64,000 nt of DNA, taken from contig CP001769.1 in the NCBI GenBank assembly GCA_000024525.1, positions 6,543,001-6,607,000 on the forward strand, written 5' to 3'. The position numbers and the translations under genes were made by a program. Below, one piece after another: positions 27,874 to 36,768 of this stretch. This DNA comes from Spirosoma linguale DSM 74. Lineage in GTDB: Bacteria > Bacteroidota > Bacteroidia > Cytophagales > Spirosomataceae. Under the pieces are notes generated by a model that was given only the letters and a program-made list of their open reading frames with translations, was not told the origin of the DNA and made no database searches. The stretch's first letter is position 1. Each line of letters begins with the position of its first letter.

Positions 27874-27891
27874 TCAATTATTCATTTAGAA

Positions 27892-29187
27892 TCAAGCTGT
27901 TTGCAATTCCACTTCCGCTGATTCGGCGACGGTCTCTTTGCTGAAATTGACCAGGAATAAGAGCAATCCAATGGCGGCTACGGCGCAGCCGATGTATAGA
28001 AACGCCTGTCCGTAGGTGATGGACTGCGATTTGAAGAGGAAGGCCATCAGCATACCGCCGAGGTTTCCGCCTGCACCAACTACGCCCGAAATGACGCCCA
28101 CAGCTTTGGGGTTCACGAACGGCACAATGGCATACGTACCGCCATTCGACATTTTCAGGAACAACGCGAAGGTGATCATGGACATGATAGCCATTGGCAG
28201 GCTACCGGCCTGCGCGAAAAGCATAATGCCCGCTCCTTCCAGCACCAGCATACCCGCCAGCAGAATACCTTTGCCCCGCATACCATATTTATTCCCGACT
28301 TTATCGGCCACGATACCGCCGAGCGCACGGGCAAAAATGTTCATGCCACCGAAAAGCATGGCCCAGAAACCGGCTTCCGTTTCGGCCAGCTTGAAGTTAT
28401 CGAAGAAATAAAGCGCGGCCACGCCATCGAACGTAATCTCCATCCCGAAGCAGCAGGCATAAGCCAGTGCCAGCGCCCATACGCGGATATCGGCGCAGGC
28501 CGCCCAGAAACTTACTTTCTCGCCCTTGGTAATCGACCTCTCTATATCACCATAATTGCCAGCGGGTGTATCCTGGGTAAAGCGGTAGTAAATGAAGGCC
28601 ATCACAAGCATTAGCACACCCGGTACGATCATGGCCAGCCGCCACGCTTCGGGCTTGGTGTAGCCGAAACCAACGATGGTCGCCATGATGAGCGGCATCG
28701 CCAGTTGAGTAATACCGCCACCGAGGTTGCCCCAGCCACCGGCTACAGCGTTGGCCGTACCTTTGATCTTCGGGGCAAACATCATGGATGTATGAAACTG
28801 CGTGATCACGAACGACGCGCCAATGACGCCAATCGCCAGTCGGAATAGCAGAAAGGTGGTGTAATCATGTGCCAGACCAACGAACATAACGGGCAGCGAG
28901 CCCAACAACAGCAACGCCGTGTAGGTCTTACGTGGTCCCCAGGTGTCGCACAGGCGGCCAATGACCAGACGGGCCAGAATGGTAGCTGACACGGCGGCAA
29001 TGATTGTATTGCCGACCTGCGGTTTGGTCAGCCCCAGATCGGCCCGGATGGCGGGCATCAGCGGAGCCAGCCCAAACCAGCCGAAGAAACACACAAAGAA
29101 AGTGAGCCAGGTAATGTGGAAGGTCCGCATCTGCACACCTTTGAAACTGAGAACGTTCAGCGATTCGAGAGGTTTGTTCGTTTGCAT
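27892..29187 (-). CDS. NNP-family nitrate/nitrite MFS transporter
   Basis: 431 residues, about twelve hydrophobic helices. The segment TFFVCFFGWFGLAPLMPAIR and the glycine-rich GGWGNLGGGITQLAMP signature of nitrate/nitrite porters are present. A second such Gly motif, VGAGGNLGGMLMAFLF, lies in the C-terminal half. It should import nitrate (or exchange nitrate for nitrite) across the inner membrane for the reductase encoded next. The porin gene lies upstream on the same strand with a gap of 35 bp, so porin, transporter, reductase and rubredoxin protein may form one operon, interrupted by hairpins. Confidence 0.93.
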   Translation of the reverse strand: MQTNKPLESLNVLSFKGVQMRTFHITWLTFFVCFFGWFGLAPLMPAIRADLGLTKPQVGNTIIAAVSATILARLVIGRLCDTWGPRKTYTALLLLGSLPVMFVGLAHDYTTFLLFRLAIGVIGASFVITQFHTSMMFAPKIKGTANAVAGGWGNLGGGITQLAMPLIMATIVGFGYTKPEAWRLAMIVPGVLMLVMAFIYYRFTQDTPAGNYGDIERSITKGEKVSFWAACADIRVWALALAYACCFGMEITFDGVAALYFFDNFKLAETEAGFWAMLFGGMNIFARALGGIVADKVGNKYGMRGKGILLAGMLVLEGAGIMLFAQAGSLPMAIMSMITFALFLKMSNGGTYAIVPFVNPKAVGVISGVVGAGGNLGGMLMAFLFKSQSITYGQAFLYIGCAVAAIGLLLFLVNFSKETVAESAEVELQTA

Positions 29188-29222
29188 GAGAGATTGATTA
29201 TGAATGTGTTATTAATTTTTCA

Positions 29223-30782
29223 TTACTTCACTGCCACTGGCTTTGCGGCCAGAAAATCGGGGCGGATATTGATCATCAGGTACGACCAGGTGCCGAGGTG
29301 GCTCTTTTCGCCCATCGTTCCCTGCTTGCTGTATTCAAGGCTGTTGGTGCCGTTCATGACCGAATACCCAAATTCCAGGCTGGTGAACTTGTTGAGCGCG
29401 TAGTTTGCCACGAAGTCATACTCCATGCCCAGTTTGGCCGATAACAGGGCACCACTGGGGGCATCGGGCATTTTGTTATATGTCGCTGCTGCCAGGGCGA
29501 AATAATGAATGTCGAAGGTGGTGGTCAGGCGGGGGCTGGCGTATTTGAACTTCAGGAAAGCGTCCTGCAAACCGCCCGCTGGCGATCCCGTTCCAACGTA
29601 GAAATAATCCATATAACCCCAGTGCCGGTGTGGCGTACCATAGAGTGGATCGAAGCGGCTTGTTTGACCCGCCTGAATGGTCGTAGCATCGTTGCCCGAC
29701 AGCACTTCATAGCCCGGTCCTACGCTGATTAGCCCTTTCTGGAACATGATGTTACCGCCGTAGTGATAGGCTTTTTTGATGCTCATCCCATCGCGGTCTC
29801 TACCGCTTTGCCCGTAGGCGAACGCCTGCCATTGCACTTTACCAAATTTCGGGGAGGTATTACCAAACTGACCAATGAGCATTCCGCCGTAGGTCAGGCG
29901 CGAATTTGTACCAGCCACATCGTAACGTCTCCCATATACGTAACCAGCGGTTGCATTACCCAGCGAGTCGCTGCGGTACTTTTGGAAATCATCTTTAAAG
30001 AACAGGGCCGAGAACTTAGTCTGGCTTGACGGCCCGCCAAACTTGCGCGTCAGGTACGCCATCTGGAACGACTTGAATTGCTGATTCTGGCCGTTGGTGC
30101 TTAAGGGCGTGGCGAGTACGGGTGCCCCGCCTTTTCCGGCCGTTGGAATGAAACCGGCCGGTATGGTCAGCGACACATTCTTGTTCGATAAAGCCGACGT
30201 GGCTACGTTGCCCGGCGTGTAATTGTCGCCCACTGTACCGAACGCATCGGTGTTCTGATTGAAGCCAACGCCCAGGTCGAGCGCCCAGCCCATGTGTTGC
30301 CCTTTCAGCAGAGCGGCATCGAACCGGCGTGCCTGCTGGAGCCAGTCGAGGTTGCCCAGCAGACGTACATCGTCGTAAACAAGCTCCTGACGGCCTATTT
30401 TCAGCGACAGGTTTTGAATGGGACGGAATTTAATGGACGTGTCGGCACGGTTGGCCAGGGTCACTTCGGCCCAGGCTTCGTGAACCATCAGGCGGTTACC
30501 GTCGACGTTATTGATGGTGGACGCATCCTGTCCCCACACCCGAACATCCTGAATAGAGGTTTGAAACTGTACGCGATCCCATTTATAGCCGAATGTCAGG
30601 CGGGTGCGCTGTGACGTAAAGAACGCAGCGGGCGAATCTTTCGGAGCCAGGTTACCCAGGCCATTGCGTAGCTCAGTGCGGGTGCGCAACTGCCCCACGA
30701 GTGAGAACTGCGCGAATGAAGCGGATTCAATAGCCAGCAGGATAAAACAGACTAATGATACGTTTGTCAGTATATTTTTCAT
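29223..30782 (-). CDS. Outer-membrane porin of the alginate export family
   Basis: About 519 residues from ATG 30782; the frame extends 15 codons further upstream, but MKNILTNVSLVCFILLAIES followed by ASFAQ is a proper signal peptide. The mature protein shows alternating hydrophobic beta-strands ending in LMINIRPDFLAAK..., with early FSLVGQLRTRTEL and LKIGRQELVYDD typical of the AlgE/alginate-export barrel family. Despite the family name, its place directly before the nitrate transporter suggests an outer-membrane channel for nitrate or nitrite; that function is inferred only from context. Confidence 0.82.
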   Translation of the reverse strand: MKNILTNVSLVCFILLAIESASFAQFSLVGQLRTRTELRNGLGNLAPKDSPAAFFTSQRTRLTFGYKWDRVQFQTSIQDVRVWGQDASTINNVDGNRLMVHEAWAEVTLANRADTSIKFRPIQNLSLKIGRQELVYDDVRLLGNLDWLQQARRFDAALLKGQHMGWALDLGVGFNQNTDAFGTVGDNYTPGNVATSALSNKNVSLTIPAGFIPTAGKGGAPVLATPLSTNGQNQQFKSFQMAYLTRKFGGPSSQTKFSALFFKDDFQKYRSDSLGNATAGYVYGRRYDVAGTNSRLTYGGMLIGQFGNTSPKFGKVQWQAFAYGQSGRDRDGMSIKKAYHYGGNIMFQKGLISVGPGYEVLSGNDATTIQAGQTSRFDPLYGTPHRHWGYMDYFYVGTGSPAGGLQDAFLKFKYASPRLTTTFDIHYFALAAATYNKMPDAPSGALLSAKLGMEYDFVANYALNKFTSLEFGYSVMNGTNSLEYSKQGTMGEKSHLGTWSYLMINIRPDFLAAKPVAVK

Positions 30783-31182
30783 CAGAATAAGCAGACCGTT
30801 TAACTGGAAAATGAACAGTGAAGACAACAGTGAGCGGACCCACTCCGAACGGAGTAAGGATGGGTAGAGCAGTGAAGAAAGGTGGCTCTGAAGACGAGGC
30901 AGAAAGGGCTGACAGACGTTGATTAGTAAATCGTCAAGTGGCTAACTACTCAACGGATTTCTAAGGTACTGGTCAGGAGTGAGATAACGCTGATTTGCTT
31001 TACCTGGTTTTTTTCATTTTCTTTGAAGCGTTTGTGTTTTTCGCATGGACAACCCCTGTTTTGGCCGATCCAAAGGTGCCCCCACACCGGATCGGCTTTT
31101 TTTGTAGTCTGCTTCCGGCCTTCGTGGTTACGGCGAATGCGGAATCGGCTGGATTGCCAGAAACAGGATACAATGTACATCG
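30783..31182. other. Intergenic region with an orphan plus-strand terminator
   Basis: No credible gene in 400 bp. It contains a small ACTCCG-AA-CGGAGT hairpin near 30842 and a strong terminator (31064-31103) that points along the plus strand, although no plus-strand gene lies before it. The promoter of the porin operon must be here on the minus strand; no exact TAnnTTTG box was found. Confidence 0.5.
31064..31103 (+). terminator. Orphan Rho-independent terminator
   Basis: GCCGATCC (31064-31071) pairs with GGATCGGC (31089-31096), with an inner GGTG/CACC stem, and seven T follow on the plus strand. Confidence 0.7.
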
Positions 31183-31941
31183 TTACCAGGCCATGGAGAA
31201 GTTTCGCATCGACTCCGCCAGATAGGACGGGTGCAGCGCAACGACTTCGCCGATGACCAGCACAGCAGGCGCCCCCACGCCTTGCTCTGCGGCCAATTGC
31301 GGCATATTCCAGACCTGACCAATCACGCACTGCTCATCAGGACGTGTACCGTTCTGCACGATTGCCATAGGCAGGTGGCCGCGTCCGGCTTCACTAAACA
31401 ACGTGCATATCTCCGTTAACTTACTCATTCCCATCAGCACGACGATAGTCGCTTTGGACTGGGCGGCCAGCCGCAGATCGTCGGATAGTTCCCCCTTGCG
31501 CGTAGTGCCGGTAATCACCCAGAAACTCTCACTTACACCCCGGCTCGTTACCGGAATACCCTGCGAAGCCGGTACGGCAATACTGCTCGACACACCCGAT
31601 ATTACCGTGCATTCGATACCATACTGCCGCACATAATCGTACTCCTCATACCCACGCCCGAACACATACGGGTCGCCCCCTTTGAGCCGAACCACATGAC
31701 CGTGCTCCTGAGCGAAGCGAACGATCAGTTCGTTAATTTCTTCCTGGGCAAAGGACGGCTGACCGGCCCGTTTTCCCACGTAAATTTTCAGAGCCTGCTC
31801 GGGTGCAAACTCCAGTAAAGTATCGTTGGCAAGATCGTCGTACAATACAACGTCTGCTTGTCGAAGCGCCCTGATCCCTTTTAAAGTGATCAATTCGCCG
31901 TCGCCGGGACCCGCCCCCACGAGTGTAAGCTTTGGCTTCAT
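31183..31941 (-). CDS. cobA: Uroporphyrinogen-III C-methyltransferase
   Basis: 252 residues of the SUMT family: SAM-binding start LVGAGPGDGELITLKGIRAL, then VLYDDL, RLKGGDPYVFGRG and IPVTSRGVSESF. It methylates uroporphyrinogen III twice to precorrin-2, the precursor of siroheme, the cofactor of the nitrite reductase encoded divergently. The length fits a stand-alone SUMT without the dehydrogenase/chelatase module, which must lie elsewhere. It is divergent from nirB over a 279-bp region holding inverted repeats. Confidence 0.94.
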   Translation of the reverse strand: MKPKLTLVGAGPGDGELITLKGIRALRQADVVLYDDLANDTLLEFAPEQALKIYVGKRAGQPSFAQEEINELIVRFAQEHGHVVRLKGGDPYVFGRGYEEYDYVRQYGIECTVISGVSSSIAVPASQGIPVTSRGVSESFWVITGTTRKGELSDDLRLAAQSKATIVVLMGMSKLTEICTLFSEAGRGHLPMAIVQNGTRPDEQCVIGQVWNMPQLAAEQGVGAPAVLVIGEVVALHPSYLAESMRNFSMAW

Positions 31942-32122
31942 GTGACTTTACCGTTTATAGTGGAATAGTACTATTATACTATCAATAGGTAATTTCAACT
32001 ATTCCCTGTTTCTGGTTCAAAAGTAGAGATGAAATTTGTAAAAACAAGCCCTAACCGAAAAAATATGTTTCATAATCAACTTATAACAGAATAAAACGTT
32101 AGGATTTACCAAAAACACCTTT

Positions 32123-32130
32123 TACTTTTG
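32123..32130 (+). promoter_or_regulatory. -7 promoter element of nirB
   Basis: TACTTTTG fits TAnnTTTG and lies 90 nt before the nirB ATG. No TTG at the expected -33 position, which would suit an activator-dependent promoter. Confidence 0.5.
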
Positions 32131-32132
32131 AC

Positions 32133-32159
32133 TAGTCATTTCGGGGAGGGAAATGACTA
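32133..32159. promoter_or_regulatory. 27-bp inverted repeat upstream of nirB (operator or leader hairpin)
   Basis: TAGTCATTTC (32133-32142), 7-nt spacer GGGGAGG, GAAATGACTA (32150-32159): perfect 10-bp arms starting 3 nt after the -7 element. It can be a dimeric regulator site or a hairpin at the start of the nirBD mRNA. Confidence 0.6.
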
Positions 32160-32220
32160 TATTCTTGGATTAGTTCAATAATAAAACGGGGTTTTCACAA
32201 TGTTATAGTTAAGATTAACT

Positions 32221-34734
32221 ATGAACACAAACAAAAACAGGCGTGTCGTCGTCATTGGCAACGGCATGGTAGGCTACAAGTTCTGCGAGAAATTAGTAGC
32301 CAAAGAAAAAAATGACCAGCGATTTACACTGACGGTTTTTGGGGAAGAACCGCGTGTAGCCTATGATCGGGTCCATTTAAGCGCCTATTTCGATGGCAAA
32401 ACCGCCGACGATCTGACGCTGGCCCCTCAGAGCTGGTACGCCGACAACGGCATCACGCTCTACCTCACCGACCCGGTCGTCAACATCGACCGGGAGCGTA
32501 AAGAGGTTCGGTCGCACCACGGCGTTGTAGTGCCTTATGACTACCTGGTACTAGCCACCGGCTCGGGCGCGTTTGTGCCCCCTGTGGCGGGCGTCGAAAA
32601 AGACGGCGTCTTTGTGTATCGCACCATCGAAGACCTCGACCTTATTCAGTCGTATGCTCGGAAAGCCCGCAAGGGAGCCGTATTAGGCGGTGGTTTGCTG
32701 GGTCTCGAAGCGGCCAAAGCCCTGCTAGATCTGGGTCTCGACGAAGCGCACGTGGTGGAATTTGCCCCGCGTCTGATGCCCCGACAGATCGACGATGCGG
32801 GTTCCGGTATTCTTCAGCATCAGCTGGAATCGCTCGGTCTGAACATTCACCTGTCGAAAAGCACGCAGGAGATCACCGGCGACGAAGCCATTACAGGCAT
32901 GCAGTTTGCCGATGGCTCGCATCTGGCCGTCGATATGCTGGTTATTTCGGCCGGTATCCGGCCACGCGACGAGCTGGCAAAATCCGCTGGTCTGGACACG
33001 CACCCACGGGGCGGTATTCTGGTCGACAACTTCCTGCAAACGTCCGATTCGTCCATTTTCGCCATTGGCGAATGTGCAGTGGTGCACCACATGATTTACG
33101 GGCTGGTGGCCCCCGGCTACGAAATGGCTGAGGTGGTCGCGTCGCGTTTGATCGGCGAGGAAAAGGAATTCAAGCCCTACGACATGTCCACGAAGCTCAA
33201 GCTGATTGGTACGGACGTAGGCTCTTTCGGCGATCCGTTTGCATCGGACTGCAAAACGATTGTCTACGAAAATAAGGCCAAGGGCGTTTATAAGCGGGTT
33301 AACATATCGGTCGATGGCAAAGAACTGCTGGGCGGTATTCTGGTGGGCGATGCCGAGCAGTATAATATGCTGCTCCAAACCTGCAAGAACAAGACCATCC
33401 TCCCACCCGATCCCGAAGACCTGATTCTCGGCTCTCGTGGGGGTGAGGAAGCCGGGGCCGGTGTGATGAGCCTCCCCGACGATGCGCTGATCTGTTCCTG
33501 CGAAGCGATCACGAAAGCCATGCTCTGCCATGAAATTGGCGAGAATGGTCACACCACCGTCGATGCGCTCAAGAAAGCCACCAGAGCCTGCACCGGCTGC
33601 GGAGGCTGTACCCCAATGGTGAAAGACATTATTCAGGGCGTACTCAAGCAAAAAGGCGTTTACGTCCGCAACATTCTCTGCGAACACTTCGACTTCACCC
33701 GGCAGGAACTGCTCGATCTTGTCAAGATCAACAGCCTGAAAACCTTCGACGCCGTACTGGATAAAGTCGGCAAGGGCGATGGCTGCGAAGTCTGTAAACC
33801 GGCAGTCGCGTCGATTCTGGCGAGCCTCTGGAACGAGAATATTCTGGAGCAGGGCCGCGCCACTATTCAGGATTCCAACGACCGCTTTCTGGCGAATATT
33901 CAGAAAGGAGGTACGTATTCGGTCGTGCCCCGAATTCCAGGTGGCGAAATCACGCCCGATAAGCTGATCGTGATTGGGCAGGTGGCCAAAAAATACGGGT
34001 TGTACACCAAAATTACGGGTGGCCAGCGGATCGACTTGTTCGGTGCGCACGTTGGTGACTTACCCGTAATTTGGGAAGAACTGATAGCCGCCGGTTTTGA
34101 AAGTGGTCACGCCTACGGTAAATCATTACGTACGGTGAAAAGCTGCGTGGGCAGTACCTGGTGCCGCTTTGGCGTGCAGGATTCGGTGTCGTTTGCCATC
34201 GAAGTTGAAGAACGCTACAAAGGCATTCGGTCGCCACACAAGCTCAAGTCGGGCGTGTCGGGCTGTATCCGGGAGTGTGCCGAAGCCCAGAGCAAAGACT
34301 TCGGTATCATCGCCACCGAGAAAGGCTGGAACTTATACGTAGGCGGCAACGGCGGATCCAAGCCCCAGCACGCCATACTGCTGGCGTCGGATGTGGACAA
34401 GGAAACCTGTATCCGCTACATCGACCGGTTCCTGATGTTCTACATCAAAACGGCCGACCCGCTCACCCGTACAGCCACCTGGCTAAACAAGATGGACGGC
34501 GGCATGAACTACCTCCGGGCCGTGGTGGTAGATGATGTCCTGAACATTGCCGACGAACTGGAACGCGAAATGCAGCTTCTTGTCGACACCTTCAAATGCG
34601 AGTGGAAAGAAGCGGTCGAAAACCCGGCGCTCCGTGCACGATTCGCCCACTTCGTCAACGCCCCCGAGCAGAAAGACCCAACCGTTCAGTTCGACGCCCT
34701 ACGCGACCAGAAACGGGCGAAAGAGTGGGCGTAG
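32221..34734 (+). CDS. nirB: NAD(P)H-dependent nitrite reductase, large subunit
   Basis: 837 residues. FAD/NAD(P) domains lead (VVVIGNGMVGYKFCE, then AVLGGGLLGLEAAKAL). A BFD [2Fe-2S] domain follows (ALICSCEAITKAML, CTGCGGCTPMV) with a second partial BFD stretch (GDGCEVCKPAV). The C-terminal siroheme/[4Fe-4S] domain has SCVGSTWCRFG and SGCIRECAEAQ giving the four Cys ligands. It reduces nitrite to ammonium with NirD. It is the first gene of a plus-strand set nirB-nirD-sensor-regulator; a 51-bp-arm hairpin separates it from nirD. Siroheme precursor comes from the divergent cobA. Confidence 0.96.
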   Translation: MNTNKNRRVVVIGNGMVGYKFCEKLVAKEKNDQRFTLTVFGEEPRVAYDRVHLSAYFDGKTADDLTLAPQSWYADNGITLYLTDPVVNIDRERKEVRSHHGVVVPYDYLVLATGSGAFVPPVAGVEKDGVFVYRTIEDLDLIQSYARKARKGAVLGGGLLGLEAAKALLDLGLDEAHVVEFAPRLMPRQIDDAGSGILQHQLESLGLNIHLSKSTQEITGDEAITGMQFADGSHLAVDMLVISAGIRPRDELAKSAGLDTHPRGGILVDNFLQTSDSSIFAIGECAVVHHMIYGLVAPGYEMAEVVASRLIGEEKEFKPYDMSTKLKLIGTDVGSFGDPFASDCKTIVYENKAKGVYKRVNISVDGKELLGGILVGDAEQYNMLLQTCKNKTILPPDPEDLILGSRGGEEAGAGVMSLPDDALICSCEAITKAMLCHEIGENGHTTVDALKKATRACTGCGGCTPMVKDIIQGVLKQKGVYVRNILCEHFDFTRQELLDLVKINSLKTFDAVLDKVGKGDGCEVCKPAVASILASLWNENILEQGRATIQDSNDRFLANIQKGGTYSVVPRIPGGEITPDKLIVIGQVAKKYGLYTKITGGQRIDLFGAHVGDLPVIWEELIAAGFESGHAYGKSLRTVKSCVGSTWCRFGVQDSVSFAIEVEERYKGIRSPHKLKSGVSGCIRECAEAQSKDFGIIATEKGWNLYVGGNGGSKPQHAILLASDVDKETCIRYIDRFLMFYIKTADPLTRTATWLNKMDGGMNYLRAVVVDDVLNIADELEREMQLLVDTFKCEWKEAVENPALRARFAHFVNAPEQKDPTVQFDALRDQKRAKEWA

Positions 34735-34773
34735 GAGTGCCCCTTGGCACGCTGGCGCGGGTCAGGCGTGCTG

Positions 34774-34895
34774 GCTGGCGCGGGTTTGAACCCGTGCCTA
34801 TTATTTCGTCAGCATTCGCTGACGCATACAGAGCTAAGCATAACCGTCAGCAAATGCTGACGAAATAACAGGCACGGGTTCAAACCCGCGCCAGC
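34774..34895. repeat. Large inverted repeat between nirB and nirD
   Basis: 51-bp arms (34774-34824 and 34845-34895) pair with two mismatches around a 20-nt loop. Each arm holds two smaller palindromes: CGGGTTTGAACCCG and GTCAGCATTCGCTGAC. It lies inside the nirBD transcription unit. Confidence 0.88.
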
Positions 34896-34909
34896 TTAAA
34901 ATCAATCAC

Positions 34910-35263
34910 ATGGAAACACTCACAATTCATAAATCCGAAATGACCTGGCAACCCGCTTGCCCAACCAGCCACATTCCCGAAGATGGCGGTGCCTGCGTAC
35001 TTCTCAATGGTCGGCAGATCGCTATTTTCAACTTTTCCCGCCGGGGCGAGTGGTACGCGACGGCAAATGAATGCCCGCATCGGCAGCAAATGGCCTTATC
35101 GCGGGGGATGATCGGGAGTCAGGGCGAGGAGCCTAAAGTCGCCTGTCCGTTCCACAAAAAGACATTTTCGCTCAAATCCGGCGAATGCCTTAACGACGAT
35201 GGCTACAAAATCGCCACATTTCCTATTAAAATAGTAGATAACATGGTGTATATTGGAGTATAA
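34910..35263 (+). CDS. nirD: Nitrite reductase small subunit (Rieske-type)
   Basis: 117 residues with a Rieske fold. The cluster ligands are intact: C55 and H57 in NECPHRQ, C79 and H82 in VACPFHKKTF. Many proteobacterial NirD proteins have lost these residues, so this one should bind a [2Fe-2S] cluster. It partners NirB in NAD(P)H-dependent nitrite reduction. The distance from nirB is 175 bp, filled by a large hairpin, and only 18 bp separate it from the sensor kinase gene. Confidence 0.9.
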   Translation: METLTIHKSEMTWQPACPTSHIPEDGGACVLLNGRQIAIFNFSRRGEWYATANECPHRQQMALSRGMIGSQGEEPKVACPFHKKTFSLKSGECLNDDGYKIATFPIKIVDNMVYIGV

Positions 35264-35281
35264 TCCTCACTCCGACTTTTC

Positions 35282-36766
35282 ATGACTCAGCTCGACGAAC
35301 AGGTAGCCCGCCGGTTGACCCGGTTTTATATGATAGCCCTCACGGTTATTGCCGTGTTATCCATAAGCGGGCTACTGTTTATCAAGCAAACAATCAGCAA
35401 TCACTACGACGACAGCCGGGTCGTAAACGTAGCCGGTCGGCAGCGGATGCTGAGTCAGCGGCTGACCAAACTATCCTTACTGCGTATTCAGGGGCTGACA
35501 ACCGCCGATTCGGCTTCTTTCGATTCGCTACTCCACTCCTGGAGCCAGAGCCATATTCAGTTTCGGAATGGTCGTCTGAACATGGAAAAAGTATACACCG
35601 TTCGGAAGAGCAAGTCGCTGGATAGCATGTTTACCCGAATAGAGCCCGTTTTTCAGTCTATTTACAGCGGCTTTGCACGGATCAACAATCCACAGGCAAC
35701 ACAGGCCGACAAAAAGACTGCCCTTCAGGTGATTCTACGGGATGAGTTTCCGTACCTGCAACAAATGAACGCCATTGTCTTTCAGGTCGATACCGAAAGT
35801 TTTGAACGGGTACGCTCGCTCGAACGTATCGAATGGGTACTCACGTTCGCCACCTTACTGACGCTCCTGATTGAGGGGCTGTTCATCTTCAGGCCTGTCG
35901 TCAATCATACAAAAAACGTGATCCGGCGGCTGGCCCGCTCCGAAAAAGCGTTGCAGATGGCCAACAGTCACATGGAAATCGCCAACCACGAATTGGAGGC
36001 TACCAACCAGCATCTGGCTTACTCGAATCAAAAACTGGTCGATACCCAAAAGGAACTCCTTCGAACTACCGAAGAAAAATACCAGTTGCAGTTGGCCGAA
36101 GAAAATGTCCGCTCGGCCGCGTTACTGGAAGGGCAGGAAGAAGAGCGACGGCGCTTTGCCCGTGAACTCCACGACGGCATCGGCCAGATGCTCACCGGAC
36201 TGAAACTACACGCTGAAAAGCTGAAATCCACCTCGTTCGCCGACGAAAAGCAAAAGCAGCGATTTGCCGAACTCTGCGACCTTATTGCCGACACCATCCA
36301 GACAACCCGGCAGGTTTCCTATAACCTGATGCCTTCTACCCTGAGCGATTTTGGGCTGGGCTCCACGCTTCGGCTTTTGGCCGAGCAATCGACCCGATCA
36401 ACGGGTGTGCAAGTGATTTTCAGTGGCCCAACCGATGCCAGGCGGCTTAATCCGGCTATGGAGATTGGTTTGTATCGTATTGCGCAGGAAGCATTGCATA
36501 ATGCCGTGAAATATGCCGAAGCACAAACTATTAAAATTATCTTGCAGCAAAGTCCGCAAAAACTTGAGCTGGCAATTGAAGACGATGGCAAAGGGTTTGT
36601 TATGAAAACATCCCAGAAGGACGATAAACTACTGCCATCCATCAACGGCCTTCAGAATATGCGCACCCGAACCCGTTTACTCAATGGGGAGTTCAGTATT
36701 ACATCGAAGCCCAAAAAGGGAACCAAGGTCCGTGTACGTGTCAACTTATCCGATAACCCCAATTAG
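35282..36766 (+). CDS. NarX-like sensor histidine kinase
   Basis: 494 residues. TM1 about 15-35, a periplasmic PilJ/NarX-like region, TM2 about 184-204, a coiled-coil linker to about 275, then HisKA_3 with H297 in FARELHDGIGQML and a HATPase_c domain with IAQEALHNAVKYA and IEDDGKGF. The periplasmic stretch VVNVAGRQRMLSQR (47-60) resembles the P-box with which NarX and NarQ bind nitrate. It follows nirD by 18 bp and overlaps functionally with the regulator gene two bases downstream, so it probably senses nitrate or nitrite and controls this locus. Confidence 0.88.
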   Translation: MTQLDEQVARRLTRFYMIALTVIAVLSISGLLFIKQTISNHYDDSRVVNVAGRQRMLSQRLTKLSLLRIQGLTTADSASFDSLLHSWSQSHIQFRNGRLNMEKVYTVRKSKSLDSMFTRIEPVFQSIYSGFARINNPQATQADKKTALQVILRDEFPYLQQMNAIVFQVDTESFERVRSLERIEWVLTFATLLTLLIEGLFIFRPVVNHTKNVIRRLARSEKALQMANSHMEIANHELEATNQHLAYSNQKLVDTQKELLRTTEEKYQLQLAEENVRSAALLEGQEEERRRFARELHDGIGQMLTGLKLHAEKLKSTSFADEKQKQRFAELCDLIADTIQTTRQVSYNLMPSTLSDFGLGSTLRLLAEQSTRSTGVQVIFSGPTDARRLNPAMEIGLYRIAQEALHNAVKYAEAQTIKIILQQSPQKLELAIEDDGKGFVMKTSQKDDKLLPSINGLQNMRTRTRLLNGEFSITSKPKKGTKVRVRVNLSDNPN

Positions 36767-36768
36767 TT

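Noticed and set aside
30828..31060. Possible cobalamin or molybdenum-cofactor riboswitch before the porin operon
   Set aside because: No conserved B12-box or Moco-motif core could be recognised on either strand.
30950..31330. 126-codon minus-strand frame at the end of cobA
   Set aside because: It overlaps the cobA C-terminus in a different frame, runs through the orphan terminator and has no motif.
32725..34050. Long minus-strand reading frame (441 codons) opposite nirB
   Set aside because: It lies wholly inside nirB, which has complete domain evidence; the opposite frame has no recognisable motif and results from codon bias.
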